Below, piece after piece: positions 15,801 through 21,633 of a stretch of DNA of 35,646 nucleotides. Position 1 is the stretch's first letter, and each line of letters begins with the position of its first letter. Made by a program: the position numbers and the translations under genes. This DNA comes from Burkholderiales bacterium (GTDB lineage Bacteria > Pseudomonadota > Gammaproteobacteria > Burkholderiales > Burkholderiaceae_C), in assembly GCA_030604135.1 (NCBI GenBank), contig JAUVWL010000032.1, positions 1 to 35,646 of the forward strand, given 5' to 3'. The notes beneath the pieces are model-generated. The model saw only the letters and a list, made by a program, of their open reading frames with translations. It was not told where the DNA came from and did no database searches.

Positions 15801-18126
15801 CGCCACCTGGAACGGCGCCCAAGCCTTCCGCGGCACCGAGGCAGAGCGCCTGTCACTGTCTGGCATGAGTGACGCCGAGGCCAAGGCGTACATGGACGGG
15901 CTGACACCCCGCCAGCGGGAGAACTTTCAGGAACTGGCTGAGCGTGTGGATGCCATCCAGGCAAAGACCTTGGAGATGCTGGAGAGCTACGGCCTGATGG
16001 ACAAGGCGACCCTCAACGCCTGGCGCAGTGCTTACCAGTTCTATGTGCCGTTGCACCGAGACGAGGCCAAGCCCGAGAGCGACCGCCATCCCATCGGCCA
16101 GGGCTTCAGCGTCAAGGGCACCGGCATGAAGAGCCGGGTGGGCTCCAATGAGAAAGTCACGAACATCCTGGCTCACATCGCCATGCAGCGCGAGACGGCG
16201 CTGACCCGTGGCGAGAAGAACCATGTGGTCAAGAAGCTGTATCTCATGGCAGCACAAAACCCGGATGAGGACTTCTGGGAAATCGACAAGCCGCCGCAGA
16301 TCAAGACGATCGACCCGCGCACCGGCTTCGTGCGCTCCGGGATCGATCCGACCTACAAACACCGCCCGAACGTGGTGATGGTCCGCATTGCCGGCCGTGA
16401 CCAGGCGATCGTGTTCAACGAGCAGAACCCGAATGCGGTCCGCCTGGCGGAGGCCATGAAGAACCTGGACGTGGGCGATCTGCACGTGGTCCTGGGCCTG
16501 GCTGCCAAGGGAACGCGCTGGTTCGCTTCGGTCAACACCCAGTACAACCCGATCTTCGGCCTCATCAACTTCGCGCGTGATGTACAGGCTGGGCTGCTGA
16601 ACCTGAGTACGACCGAGCTGGCCGGCAAGCAGAAGGAGGTGGCATCGCACGTGTTCACTGCCATGCGTGCCATATACCGCGAGCGCCGTGGCAAGTCAGC
16701 CAAAAGCCGCCAGTGGACTCGACTGTGGGACGAGTTCCAGGACGTGGGCGGCACCACCGGGTATCGCGACCTGTTCACCGACGCGCAAGACCGGGCCGAT
16801 GCGCTGACCAAGGAGCTCAACGCTCTGGACCGTGGCCAGATCAGCAAGGCCGCGCATGCCGTGGTGGACTGGCTGAGCGACTACAACGAGACGATGGAAA
16901 ACGCCGTGCGCCTGGCCGCCTACAAGGTGGCACTGGACGAGGGTATGACCAAGGAGCGCGCTGCCAGCCTGGCCAAGAACATCACTGTCAACTTCAACCG
17001 CAAGGGCCGACAGACGCGCGAGATTGGCGCCCTGTACGCCTTCTTCAATGCCGCACTTCAAGGCACTGCCCGGATGGTTGAGACGCTGCGGGGCCCGGTG
17101 GGCAAGCGGATCATGTACGGGGGCGTGCTGCTGGGCGCCGTCAACACCTTGATCGGAATGGCCATGATGGGTGGCGACGACGAGAATGAGGCGGACAACT
17201 GGGACCAGATCCCCGAGTTCATCAAGGAGCGCAGCATCATCATCCCCCTGGGGCGTGAGGACTACATCACCATCCCCATGCCGCTGGGATTCCACGTGTT
17301 CCCCAACATCGGCCGCATCGCCGTGGAGTACGCCCTGGGCGGCCCGGACAAGAGCCTGGGCGGACAGATTGGCAACCTGCTGCTGGCCATCACCGATGCC
17401 TTCAACCCGCTTGGTGGCGCGCAGAACTTGGGGCAGCTGGCGGCGCCGACCGTGATCGATCCCATCGTGGCGCTCATGCAGAACAAGGACTGGACCGGCA
17501 AGCCGATCTACCGCGAGAACGCCAATGGCCTGGATCCGCAGCCTGGGCACCGATTGGTGAAGGACTCAGCATCGACACCAAGCCGTGCCGTGGCTGAGGC
17601 GATCAACAAGATCACCGGAGGCACCGACTACCGTCCGGGTGCTTGGAGCCCGACACCCGATCAGCTCGATTACGTCATCGGCCAACTCACCGGAGGCCTG
17701 GGCCGCGAACTTCTGAAGGTCAACCAGACGCTGAGCTCAACTGTAACCGGGGACGAACTCCCACCGTACAAGATCCCGCTGGTCGGTCGTGTGTATGGCA
17801 ACACCCGAGGGCCCGCTGGGCAGTCTGGCCGGTACTACGAGAACGTAAGGCTGCTCAACGAGATCGAGAACGAGTACAAGGGCCGGCTGCGCAACCGTGA
17901 GGACGTGACTGAACTGCGCGAGAACGAGCCACTGGTGGGCCTGATCGGCCTGGGCAACGCTACGGAGAACCAGGTGCGCAAGCTGAACACTCTCCGCCGC
18001 CAGATCACGGAGCGCAAGGAAGAGGGCTACCAGGAACGGGCCAGGGAGATTGACGCCCGTGTCTCTGAGCTTATGACCCGGCTGAACACCGAAGTGGCGA
18101 AGGCTCGCCGGGAGGCTGCACGATGA
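6811..18126 (+). CDS. Giant multidomain polyvalent protein (3771 aa)
   Basis: This one frame fills 40% of the element. In order: short motifs NWWENDPLA (14-22), TYIPESEVTG (30-39), TYIPEHEVTG (42-51), NWWESDPLA (57-65); a Gly/Ala-rich helical region (80-415); a ParB/DdrB-like domain (about 735-960, NNGRTAGLRAAYE at 813); a possible ART-like domain (about 1344-1460); LPD-type regions; a zincin with H1994-E-x-x-H1998 and D2001 (LPD1-like); a RadC/JAB domain with H2457-x-H2459 and S2467-x-x-D2470; an ART-PolyVal-like domain (from 2665, WFGDSKVVD and VVYHGT); a long helical part and an LPD38-like C-terminus (NPIFGLINFARD at 3246). Such proteins are thought to be injected with phage or plasmid DNA to counter host defences (family knowledge). 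No Shine-Dalgarno site is obvious. Domain names are recalled patterns; the zincin, JAB and ART-PolyVal calls are firmest. Confidence 0.9.
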   Translation: MTPTTTQGRAKKANWWENDPLAPEQPSAKTYIPESEVTGKPTYIPEHEVTGRGASGNWWESDPLASDIESDNPSAAQTRKPRTAGDVAADLAKGFGGAAVSAVGAVPTAVGRAVQEGSEMLFGLTMDEAKRLAEAEGTPEKALEWYERANRLNPVSATGRAIESGGRWVSRQGDRLRDARSDEAKELARQSTPDGDITKPSTWTMGENPTVEGVAQVAADVMGSMAPPVATAIATRGRSATTQIRAGGATVAGQIAGAAMEEAGTYLGQFNDDQLRQVSPVFRDLEARGYSAADARTILEREAENRAAAYAAPVGYAGGQATGAILGKAGERLAGKFAGALPKAVVLGTLGATEEALQEVFEGVATRAGINDAAGTDRSLTEGTFGEAVLGAKGGGVTGAGRGAALGISERFSRSREEPAATGTTPPSAVPGTSASADDSTSAIERAMASRSVSGPATGSPAAAPATERPRQRPEARLAELDILKMYRPLNEVELNEGIALLQEIMDKQAGEASTPQAPADQIVQPEQPAAAEANPEPAIPAPELPATDDGIDVEETRIGLQVDSADADSLIEFLRTDTDPSTGRPIHSQGRRNELMAELENLEGAIATAQEFLQRTERPTPQAPTNFWSYVKEHGYTPGQVKKGTELWTTLKADFDRAKANAKRTSSPTSILPAPTTQPINQTSPQKVDRVMPASIAPAPGIDPALQNRDRSRAASVAQMADIARNPDYMRLATSRTPDAGAPMVFIVGDDIDQIPEGNEGRADVAVMADGQRVPFRYAVVDARTVQPSNFADGRVNDAYTVNMPGTIKALNNGRTAGLRAAYEQGTAGNYQAELIADAAAHGVPVEAIQRTPNPILVRVYSEQSNTPDMAAKSQGQGLGMSPTELARQDAPLIDANVLAAYQPGDVTTAANRDFVRAFVGKLNQAGQDVAGMMTAEGSLSPAGRQRIQAALMQAAYGDADLVTELFDSLDTDIKAIGEALKAVAGEWANMRDSARQGLINPDADITDNLVQAVNLVRKARRDNSSLYDLVNQTDLMTGEVPDPLTVGALRFFYPSQYMTRAAGREAIVSALRDYTHSAMGTTAGADMFGQVVTPSDILNGITDQGANNAQDPTQEGGRGADSRGTDGRRADAPGQGTEPVGNDRAGQEAGADRQGERENTAREVRSSNPQASEGDEAKGLDALTQEELLARMGRSPMGAEPTNAERLAVGSMLQEGTVLASAGMTSGITGRVARISISDQYRTARYFVHLHWHDNGKPRKITSQGGSAYHHDFFVRDGKLYSEDSFGDRGALKQEWSIISGAKQSATASGIDQAGRFPAIGTITNLSVGPAGLMTPRPIAPGRQLYRETNLSGLDDLLRQDGQADVAGFFVTDNPDLALGQGDNQGVQVVFRADSLSGREHRKPMTGDTAGREYKTDMAAPRAVQTITMKAVDVVRLRGLTRRTLADFDKEVLGDGLVRYHRKGLPRAQGEVLSAYTPQEVIERQEAAENERRQREANDRTAAEQERQRQEREEIRRRSEAAADDFQLGQDPMASLTGQRSVFDAEREESQPTRQARIRNQQPATDESIQDVGEQLYANRRNFTGRGIKWEDVQDLNDTLKVKEVTKAKVWPRPNYEQLVADGMPAVLARMVKHVYDGLSAGPTIKSGTPPSDADLKRYIDTLAKVREGLFGFINDRQMVADFAKGVLTMVKGEPTALGPVSILDMAKQSMDAREISTVLLRRVWPEQFAANVPTMGRFTRGSEAQKDVSIIGGNKAIGALQFDRNDISKWVGDLGKGWPTKREAWQVQGYQVLAPGEYTAAGQEQSDGSTRMSIRPKQGRGSWRAVFTDAQMTNPPFVLVQDGGFGAEAFTTREAAIEAAREKVKRSPGAGQDIRGTNIEEAERTGPSRRQDGEDITPQRLMEAFGFRGVNFGREGWIKQAERQEYLNQAYDGLMDLADILGVPPKAMSLDGKLGIAFGAQGKGGGFAAHFVPGYNEINLTKTKGAGTLAHEWGHALDHHFATLAALEKDKEPFLSEHANQPDTRDRMVFEDGKYVRKNLKTFGDGIRPEIVQAFRAIYQAMEKRNEAPGEMVARRDAAKASALKRLDGWIKAARRQIEESAAANKADLLAEFDQHAEKFRKGDTGDGYEKAGKQVFSARVAAVRNLIKDATGRLWSADDTNGLESNASYVKSLLGKQDADTTHEPQKVATKYKADSAAMDKEKGGKAYWATPTEMFARAFELYVHDKLSQRQQRNTFLTDAELRASKPVQIPDESSAKARGAGAMRDLYLYPVGKERETLREAFDNLVGQIKTKETDKGLTLYEPDGIAYTGDRYGTDDSRRGADQPAGSARTGSAAADGVRGNRGAVPGRARITALGIAADIERTGSAALIGRTVSTPDELAELAQVYRDPRFETFRVFFTRSNRILHATGVSARLPGQTPMVPAGMTESEYIQAFKDQMETTGADGYYILHNHPSGDPTPSRDDERVTDYLAAQVPGLKGHVVINSNRYAVIQPGQAVEVKDKVFGPDLLRIPSLPSPILNASIGKPDDLVTLGKSLQKPGWLTLIGTDSGNRVRLTADVPASALSREPRVLAGQVRRLMRQSGSRNMHLVGSDADVASAPVQQALREGILRDAVGTTGRTQAERGVGASGPGFTRTAGRIVSEGTDYGRQDQTQTETFRRWFGDSKVVDANGRPLVVYHGTDATFSVFDTVGGSTPGSWFTADQSGAEVFGVPVAAYLAIRNPGTLNDLAAARRDAARQYDPMEQPRAFNEAVVSALESRGIDGIRAEGFQGAGGSNVWMALRPTQIKSVFNRGTFDPNDSSIVREDEPGYRRDSIGNNPPPQPGPDQQNAWTRAKAKAMELTSPSAIDKLIYEFQDKYVDLKRLRDHIKAIGGTITDLNDAYLGEELYHKRLAKRTEDFLDKELKPLLADMRSRSVSLLELERYLHARHAPEANKELAERNPNRAMIEAGKAESKRVVRDLELQLQRAKAQGSATRAIEEALEEARDEAATWNGAQAFRGTEAERLSLSGMSDAEAKAYMDGLTPRQRENFQELAERVDAIQAKTLEMLESYGLMDKATLNAWRSAYQFYVPLHRDEAKPESDRHPIGQGFSVKGTGMKSRVGSNEKVTNILAHIAMQRETALTRGEKNHVVKKLYLMAAQNPDEDFWEIDKPPQIKTIDPRTGFVRSGIDPTYKHRPNVVMVRIAGRDQAIVFNEQNPNAVRLAEAMKNLDVGDLHVVLGLAAKGTRWFASVNTQYNPIFGLINFARDVQAGLLNLSTTELAGKQKEVASHVFTAMRAIYRERRGKSAKSRQWTRLWDEFQDVGGTTGYRDLFTDAQDRADALTKELNALDRGQISKAAHAVVDWLSDYNETMENAVRLAAYKVALDEGMTKERAASLAKNITVNFNRKGRQTREIGALYAFFNAALQGTARMVETLRGPVGKRIMYGGVLLGAVNTLIGMAMMGGDDENEADNWDQIPEFIKERSIIIPLGREDYITIPMPLGFHVFPNIGRIAVEYALGGPDKSLGGQIGNLLLAITDAFNPLGGAQNLGQLAAPTVIDPIVALMQNKDWTGKPIYRENANGLDPQPGHRLVKDSASTPSRAVAEAINKITGGTDYRPGAWSPTPDQLDYVIGQLTGGLGRELLKVNQTLSSTVTGDELPPYKIPLVGRVYGNTRGPAGQSGRYYENVRLLNEIENEYKGRLRNREDVTELRENEPLVGLIGLGNATENQVRKLNTLRRQITERKEEGYQERAREIDARVSELMTRLNTEVAKARREAAR
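10139..10357 (+). CDS. Small basic protein nested in the polyvalent gene (+1 frame)
   Basis: A 72-aa frame begins MRKIQPKKAAEAPIAAALMA and ends LLKVMRPKG. AAGGAG (10127-10132) lies 6 bp before its ATG, an ideal ribosome site. Third positions in this frame are mostly G/C, as in the element's real genes, while the long frame here reads a Gly/Arg/Asp-rich linker with poor third-position GC. The product would be a short helical, lysine-rich protein with a hydrophobic patch (residues 13-26). It is either a true overlapping gene or the relic of a separate cistron swallowed when flanking genes fused. Function unknown. Confidence 0.5.
   Translation: MRKIQPKKAAEAPIAAALMAAVLMRQGKEQNQSAMIEQAKKLEQIARENEKTPQGKFAPAIRKLLKVMRPKG
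13766..13969 (+). CDS. Second small nested frame in the polyvalent gene (+1 frame)
   Basis: A 67-aa frame, starting MEQTTPAVVRINPLDLQEQA, has GGAG (13756-13759) 6 bp before the ATG. The overlapped main frame is again a Gly/Ala/Arg-rich linker, just before the RadC/JAB domain. Codon bias favours the nested frame in its first half and is undecided after that. The product has a Pro/Leu-rich middle and an EQALPP motif encoded twice, from a 17-bp direct repeat (13817-13833 and 13916-13932). No family recognised. Confidence 0.4.
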   Translation: MEQTTPAVVRINPLDLQEQALPPLTVCGGIVAPYQVEPVSPPWASQLTSSEQALPPSSAAPSAPPTN

Positions 18127-18311
18127 GCCCGCACGATCCCGAAGCCCACGCGCTGCTGCTGTTTTCCCTGGAGCGCAACCGCCAGCGACTCATCGAGCGC
18201 GCCGCGACCGAGGGCCTCACACCTGAAGAGGTCCGGTTTGCCGAGACGATCGAGGGACACTTCAAGCGGGAGCAGGAGGAATGGGCGGACAAGCGGGAGC
18301 GAGGCGAATGA
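18123..18311 (+). CDS. Small acidic/helical protein downstream of the polyvalent gene
   Basis: This 62-aa product starts MSPHDPEAHALLLFSLERNR. Its ATG overlaps the polyvalent stop (ATGA), which indicates coupled translation. The sequence is highly charged and predicted helical throughout (LTPEEVRFAETIEGHFKREQ). It may be a partner or chaperone for the giant protein, by position only. It ends 1 bp short of the convergent minus-strand gene. Confidence 0.6.
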   Translation: MSPHDPEAHALLLFSLERNRQRLIERAATEGLTPEEVRFAETIEGHFKREQEEWADKRERGE

Positions 18312-18312
18312 C

Positions 18313-18603
18313 CTACACCCGCACCTGGTTGCGCAGCATGGCCGAGGCTTCACGTTCGGCGGCCAGCTGGCGCTCCAGTTCAGCCGCTCGCTTTTCCTGC
18401 CGGCTGCTGTACAGCGCCAGCGCCAGGCAGGAGAGCGACACCAGGGCCGCGCCCGCGATGCCCATCACCTTCTTCCAGGTGGCGTACTCGCTGGCCAGGT
18501 CGATCCAGAAGAGCAGGGCGCAGCCCCAGACGAAGATGAGCCCGAGGCCGATCAAGCCGGCTGTTTTGCTGGTGCGTGACGTGCTGGCGCTGCTGTTCAT
18601 CAT
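18313..18603 (-). CDS. Two-TM protein with C-terminal coiled coil
   Basis: This 96-aa protein is on the strand opposite to its neighbours. After a Ser/Thr-rich N-terminus there are two membrane segments (about 17-37, LIGLGLIFVWGCALLFW, and 47-66, VMGIAGAALVSLSCLALALY). A charged coiled coil (68-93, RQEKRAAELERQLAAERE) follows. AAGGGG lies upstream of tandem ATGs, and I take the first. It interrupts an otherwise plus-strand block between the polyvalent gene and terS, so it must have its own promoter. The role is unknown; an exclusion or membrane-anchoring function is one possibility. Confidence 0.65.
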   Translation of the reverse strand: MMNSSASTSRTSKTAGLIGLGLIFVWGCALLFWIDLASEYATWKKVMGIAGAALVSLSCLALALYSSRQEKRAAELERQLAAEREASAMLRNQVRV

Positions 18604-18708
18604 GAGACCCCTTCAACTGCCCATACAGTGTAGGGGCACTCAAGCGATAGCCGGTATGACGTTCCCCTCTTTGAAGCATAGCAACCCATGGCCGAAGGAG
18701 GCCAGAGG

Positions 18709-19386
18709 ATGACTGGCGCGCAGCTGACCGATAAGCAAGCCGCATTCGTGCGCGAGTACCTGGTGGACAAGAACGCCACCCAGGCGGCTATTCGCGCCGG
18801 GTACTCACCCAAGACAGCCCGCTCGATCGGTGAAGAAAACCTGTCAAAACCTGACATCCGGGCCGCCATCGATGCCGGCTTGGCCGATCTGGCTTCTCGG
18901 GTGGGCATCACCGCCGAAAGGGTCTTGCGCGAGCGCGCCCGCATCGCCTTCTTTGATCCGCGCAAGCTGCTCGATGCCCAGGGCAACCCGTTGCCGATGC
19001 AGGACCTGGACGACGACACCGCGGCAGCGATTGCCGGGGTCGAGGTCATCGAGATGAAGGGTGGGGCTGAGATTCCTGGCGTGCTCAGCCTGGTCAAGAA
19101 GTACCGCCTGGCCGCCAAGGACACGAGCCTGGCCGCGCTGGAGAAGTACCTTGGGCTCACCGAGCGGCCAATGCGCTTTGCCTTGCCACGGATCGAGAGT
19201 GCCGAGGACTGCACCAAGGCGCAGTCCGCCGTGCTCACCGCCGTGGCCGCTGGCCAGCTGATGCTCACCGAGGCCAAGCTGATGTCGGATCTGATCGATG
19301 GGCAGCGCCGCGCCTACGAAACCCACGAATTTGCCAAGCGCATCGAGGCGCTGGAGGAAGCCGTCAACAAGAAGGGCGTCCGCTGA
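18709..19386 (+). CDS. terS: Small terminase subunit-like protein with C-terminal extension
   Basis: This 225-aa protein would recognise packaging sites in DNA. Residues 4-55 (LTDKQAAFVREYLVDKNATQ, AAIRAGYSPKTARSIGEENL) match the Terminase_2 helix-turn-helix domain, followed by the usual middle region (RERARIAFFDPRKLLD). The last ~60 residues (AEDCTKAQSAVLTAVAAGQL, then LTEAKLMSDLIDGQRRAYET) form a separate helical unit that in my recollection occurs in other mobile-element proteins. I start at ATG 18709 because AAGGAG (18695-18700) is 8 bp upstream; ATG 18688 is possible. No large terminase gene follows, so it would have to act with another phage's TerL. Its stop overlaps the next ATG. Confidence 0.85.
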   Translation: MTGAQLTDKQAAFVREYLVDKNATQAAIRAGYSPKTARSIGEENLSKPDIRAAIDAGLADLASRVGITAERVLRERARIAFFDPRKLLDAQGNPLPMQDLDDDTAAAIAGVEVIEMKGGAEIPGVLSLVKKYRLAAKDTSLAALEKYLGLTERPMRFALPRIESAEDCTKAQSAVLTAVAAGQLMLTEAKLMSDLIDGQRRAYETHEFAKRIEALEEAVNKKGVR

Positions 19387-19613
19387 TGAGATCCAACATG
19401 CGCAGACGAATCGAAAAGGTCGAGACCATGCTCATTCGGCCCGCGCAAACCTTCACCCAGACGCTGCTGATCGGCCAGCCTGCCGAGGGCGCTGACGCCC
19501 ACGCATGGGCTGAATACGAGCGGGCCATTGCTCAAGCCCGCGATGCCAACCACCACATCATTGTGCTGGTTTCCGTGCGCCCCCGCCACGAGGCTCTATC
19601 CCTGAGAGGCTGA
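19386..19613 (+). CDS. Small protein, paralogue A of a pair
   Basis: This 75-aa product overlaps terS by one base (TGATG). It begins MRSNMRRRIEKVETMLIRPA and shares with the next gene an initial basic R-x-x-IE-x-E helix, a TLLI/AILI beta segment, a W..(Y/H)RA..EA helix and a final valine-rich strand. It is about half the length of its neighbour. The family is unknown. Coupling to terS suggests a packaging or regulatory role (inference). Confidence 0.6.
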   Translation: MRSNMRRRIEKVETMLIRPAQTFTQTLLIGQPAEGADAHAWAEYERAIAQARDANHHIIVLVSVRPRHEALSLRG

Positions 19614-19617
19614 AACC

Positions 19618-20022
19618 ATGACCGCACTGCTACGCAAGCGCCTCAAGCGCATCGAGGCCGAAGTGATCGAGCCAGACGCTACGGAAAAGAGCCACGTGGC
19701 CATTCTGATCGAGCCCGCCAAGTCCGACACCGCCGAGAAGTGGGCCGATCACCGGGCGAAGCTGGAGGAAGCAAAGCGCACCGCCGAAATGGTGTACGTG
19801 GTGTGCTTCGGCCGGAAGAAACGCGAGGAAGGCCCCGGCAACGTGATCTATGAGCCCTTCGACATTGACACTATCGGTCAGATCTTTGCCATGAAGCGAG
19901 GCGGTAAACGGGAGTTCAACAGCCTCATGGATGACACGCTGGCTGGGCTGCATGGCAACCTCATCATGCCGGTGGGCTCCACCGTCACGGGCAACTGGAA
20001 CGAGGATGAGTACGAGGATTGA
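19618..20022 (+). CDS. Small protein, paralogue B of a pair
   Basis: This 134-aa product begins MTALLRKRLKRIEAEVIEPD. Its first 65 residues align by eye with the whole of the preceding protein (KRIEAEVIE, VAILIEPAKSD, WADHRAKLEEAK, MVYVVCF). The rest (residues 70-134) is an added region with FDIDTIGQIFAMKRGG and an acidic tail ending NEDEYED. I recognise no domain. It is the last gene before a 262-bp non-coding stretch. Confidence 0.65.
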   Translation: MTALLRKRLKRIEAEVIEPDATEKSHVAILIEPAKSDTAEKWADHRAKLEEAKRTAEMVYVVCFGRKKREEGPGNVIYEPFDIDTIGQIFAMKRGGKREFNSLMDDTLAGLHGNLIMPVGSTVTGNWNEDEYED

Positions 20023-20284
20023 CCGGTACTGAGCCGGTCCATCATCGGGCTTTTATCCGATCAATGACCGATACCGATCCGACGAACCACCGGGAAGCGA
20101 AAAAAGTTTCCGACCGATAACCGGATGCGGGTAGTGCATCCCTCCCTCTGAAAACCCGGTCCACGTCCGACATTTCTCGCGGTTTTCACCGATGCAACCC
20201 CTGTTGTTTTAACCCTAAGCGGGTTTGATCTGTTGCGCTCCAGGCCTTCCAATCGAGTTATCGATTCAACCAGGAGCCCGCACC
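20023..20284. promoter_or_regulatory. 262-bp non-coding region with CCGAT repeats and hairpins
   Basis: No gene is seen. CCGAT occurs at 20057, 20068, 20074 and 20114, CCGAC at 20079 and 20110, and the inverted ATCGG at 20044. A perfect hairpin GGATGC-N7-GCATCC lies at 20123-20141, and AACCC-TAAGC-GGGTT at 20211-20225. Repeats plus hairpins just downstream of the terminase module suggest a packaging site, origin or complex promoter. Only the repeats are observed; the role is inferred. The last bases carry AGGAG (20272-20276) for the next gene. Confidence 0.45.
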
Positions 20285-20662
20285 ATGAGCAACGTCCGCC
20301 AACTCTTCACCCTCAACGCCGAGCGCCGCGAAACCCTCAAGCACTTCTATGCCGACCAGGCCACATTCTTCATGCAGCAGATCGCCAACCCGGCCGGTGG
20401 CGCCGCTGCCCTGAGCATTGCCGTGACCGGTGACAGCCGGGTAGTGGCCAAGTGGGCAGGGGTGGACGCTGTGCATGCCGCCGTGCTTCTGTCGGAACTG
20501 GACGATATTCGCGTCCAGCTGATCCAGTTCATCACAGAACAGAAGCCAGAGCTTCTCGAATTGGTCAATCAGTCAGTGCACCAGCAAGCTACATGGGCCA
20601 ACGTGGTGCCGCTGCGCAAGGCCGCCGACCGTGACGGCCAGGTGATCGCGCTGCGCCATTGA
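20285..20662 (+). CDS. Hypothetical protein, SNV-LF family copy 1
   Basis: This 125-aa protein, MSNVRQLFTLNAERRETLKH, has AGGAG 8 bp upstream of the ATG. It is clearly related to the gene at 21634. Shared parts are the SNV..LF start, an R..L..F helix, PAGGAAALSIAVTGDSRVV, and a HAAVLLSELDDIRVQL helix; both end in a V(V)P(L/F)R motif. The compact alpha/beta pattern suggests a small cytoplasmic regulator, but I know no named family. Confidence 0.7.
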   Translation: MSNVRQLFTLNAERRETLKHFYADQATFFMQQIANPAGGAAALSIAVTGDSRVVAKWAGVDAVHAAVLLSELDDIRVQLIQFITEQKPELLELVNQSVHQQATWANVVPLRKAADRDGQVIALRH

Positions 20663-20756
20663 GGCCCTCGCCGTAGCTTCACACTGCTGTCATGATGTAG
20701 ACTGTCCCAGGAACTGGCATTGTTATCATTACAAACAAAACACGGAGGGCCTTCTT

Positions 20757-21146
20757 ATGCGTTTGGTTGTTCTAGCGTTTTCTCTCGCTGCGTTGACAGG
20801 GTGTGCCACGGTTGCAAATTACCAGGCGGAGTGCGAGCGAAGCAACCCTACCTTTGGCGGAACCGTGGCGTGCCTTGAGCGCACGTTTGCTGAAAATCCC
20901 CGGCTAGGGAACGATCCCCGAGGAAAGCTCTACATCCTCAAGGCCAAACAGCTATCCCAGCAGGTGGATACTGGCCAAAAGTCCGAACTCGACGCACGTG
21001 TCGAACTTCAGCAGCTGTACGTGGAGCTCCGCAACCAGGAACTGAATGAGATGGATGACCCGATCATCATCCAGCCAGCAGCGCAGCCAGTCCTGAGAAC
21101 GACATGCAGCACGATTGGCGGTGTGACATCCTGTACTACTCGCTGA
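20757..21146 (+). CDS. Small lipoprotein
   Basis: This 129-aa protein has a lipoprotein signal peptide, MRLVVLAFSLAALTGC, with the lipobox Cys at residue 16. GGAGGG (20744-20749) lies 7 bp before the ATG. The mature part is polar with four more cysteines (C24, C35, C115, C125) and a helical middle (KAKQLSQQVDTGQKSELDAR). It should be anchored in the cell envelope. An envelope-modifying role such as blocking superinfection is possible but not shown. The upstream 90 bp are less GC-rich and may carry its own promoter. Confidence 0.75.
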   Translation: MRLVVLAFSLAALTGCATVANYQAECERSNPTFGGTVACLERTFAENPRLGNDPRGKLYILKAKQLSQQVDTGQKSELDARVELQQLYVELRNQELNEMDDPIIIQPAAQPVLRTTCSTIGGVTSCTTR

Positions 21147-21197
21147 ACGTCAGTCCACTCGCGCGCTGTATCAACGCGACACACATCAAAGGTTTCT

Positions 21198-21428
21198 TTG
21201 GAAAAAGTCTCAGGCACTTACAAGCGCAAGTCGGACAACGCGGTGTTCCACTACGAAGTCCATTACATCCCTAATCATTGGGCCGCAACTGTCCGGGATG
21301 CGAACGGAGATCTCGCTGGATCTCCCCAGCTGGGCGTGCACGGAAAGATGCTGGAGGGCGAAGAGTTGAGGGAACAGGTGATTGATTGGATTGAGAGTGC
21401 CATTCGTGACCGAGTTGGAGTTCGATGA
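21198..21428 (+). CDS. Hypothetical small protein
   Basis: This 76-aa product uses TTG as start (TTG-GAA-AAA-GTC). Upstream AAAGG (21188-21192) is a modest ribosome site. The sequence, with KSDNAVFHYEVHYIPNHWAA, TVRDANGDLAG and ELREQVIDWIESAIRD, reads as a three-strand plus helix fold. I recognise no family. A strong terminator follows 75 bp downstream. Confidence 0.6.
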   Translation: MEKVSGTYKRKSDNAVFHYEVHYIPNHWAATVRDANGDLAGSPQLGVHGKMLEGEELREQVIDWIESAIRDRVGVR

Positions 21429-21502
21429 GGGCTCCCCTGTACACTTGCCACTGAGCACATGCTCCCCGCCTTTCCTCCCTGAGCGGGCATCGCAAGATGT
21501 TG

Positions 21503-21528
21503 ACCCGGCCTGAGTGCCGGGTTTTTTT
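21503..21528 (+). terminator. Rho-independent terminator
   Basis: A 7-bp stem ACCCGGC (21503-21509) pairs with GCCGGGT (21516-21522) across a 6-base loop, followed by a seven-T run. It closes the lipoprotein and small-gene unit. Confidence 0.85.
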
Positions 21529-21633
21529 GTATCCGTATTCGGCTAAGAATCGTGACACGCAAGGCACTATTTATTCGCACTGCATGACCCGCTGAGGACG
21601 GCGCCCCCCATCACGTATAGCCAAGGAGTGGCT

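Noticed and set aside
20023..20045. Terminator after the terS-linked genes (GACCGG with CCGGTC)
   Set aside because: The 6-bp stem is not followed by a T-run, so I kept it only as part of the structured non-coding region.
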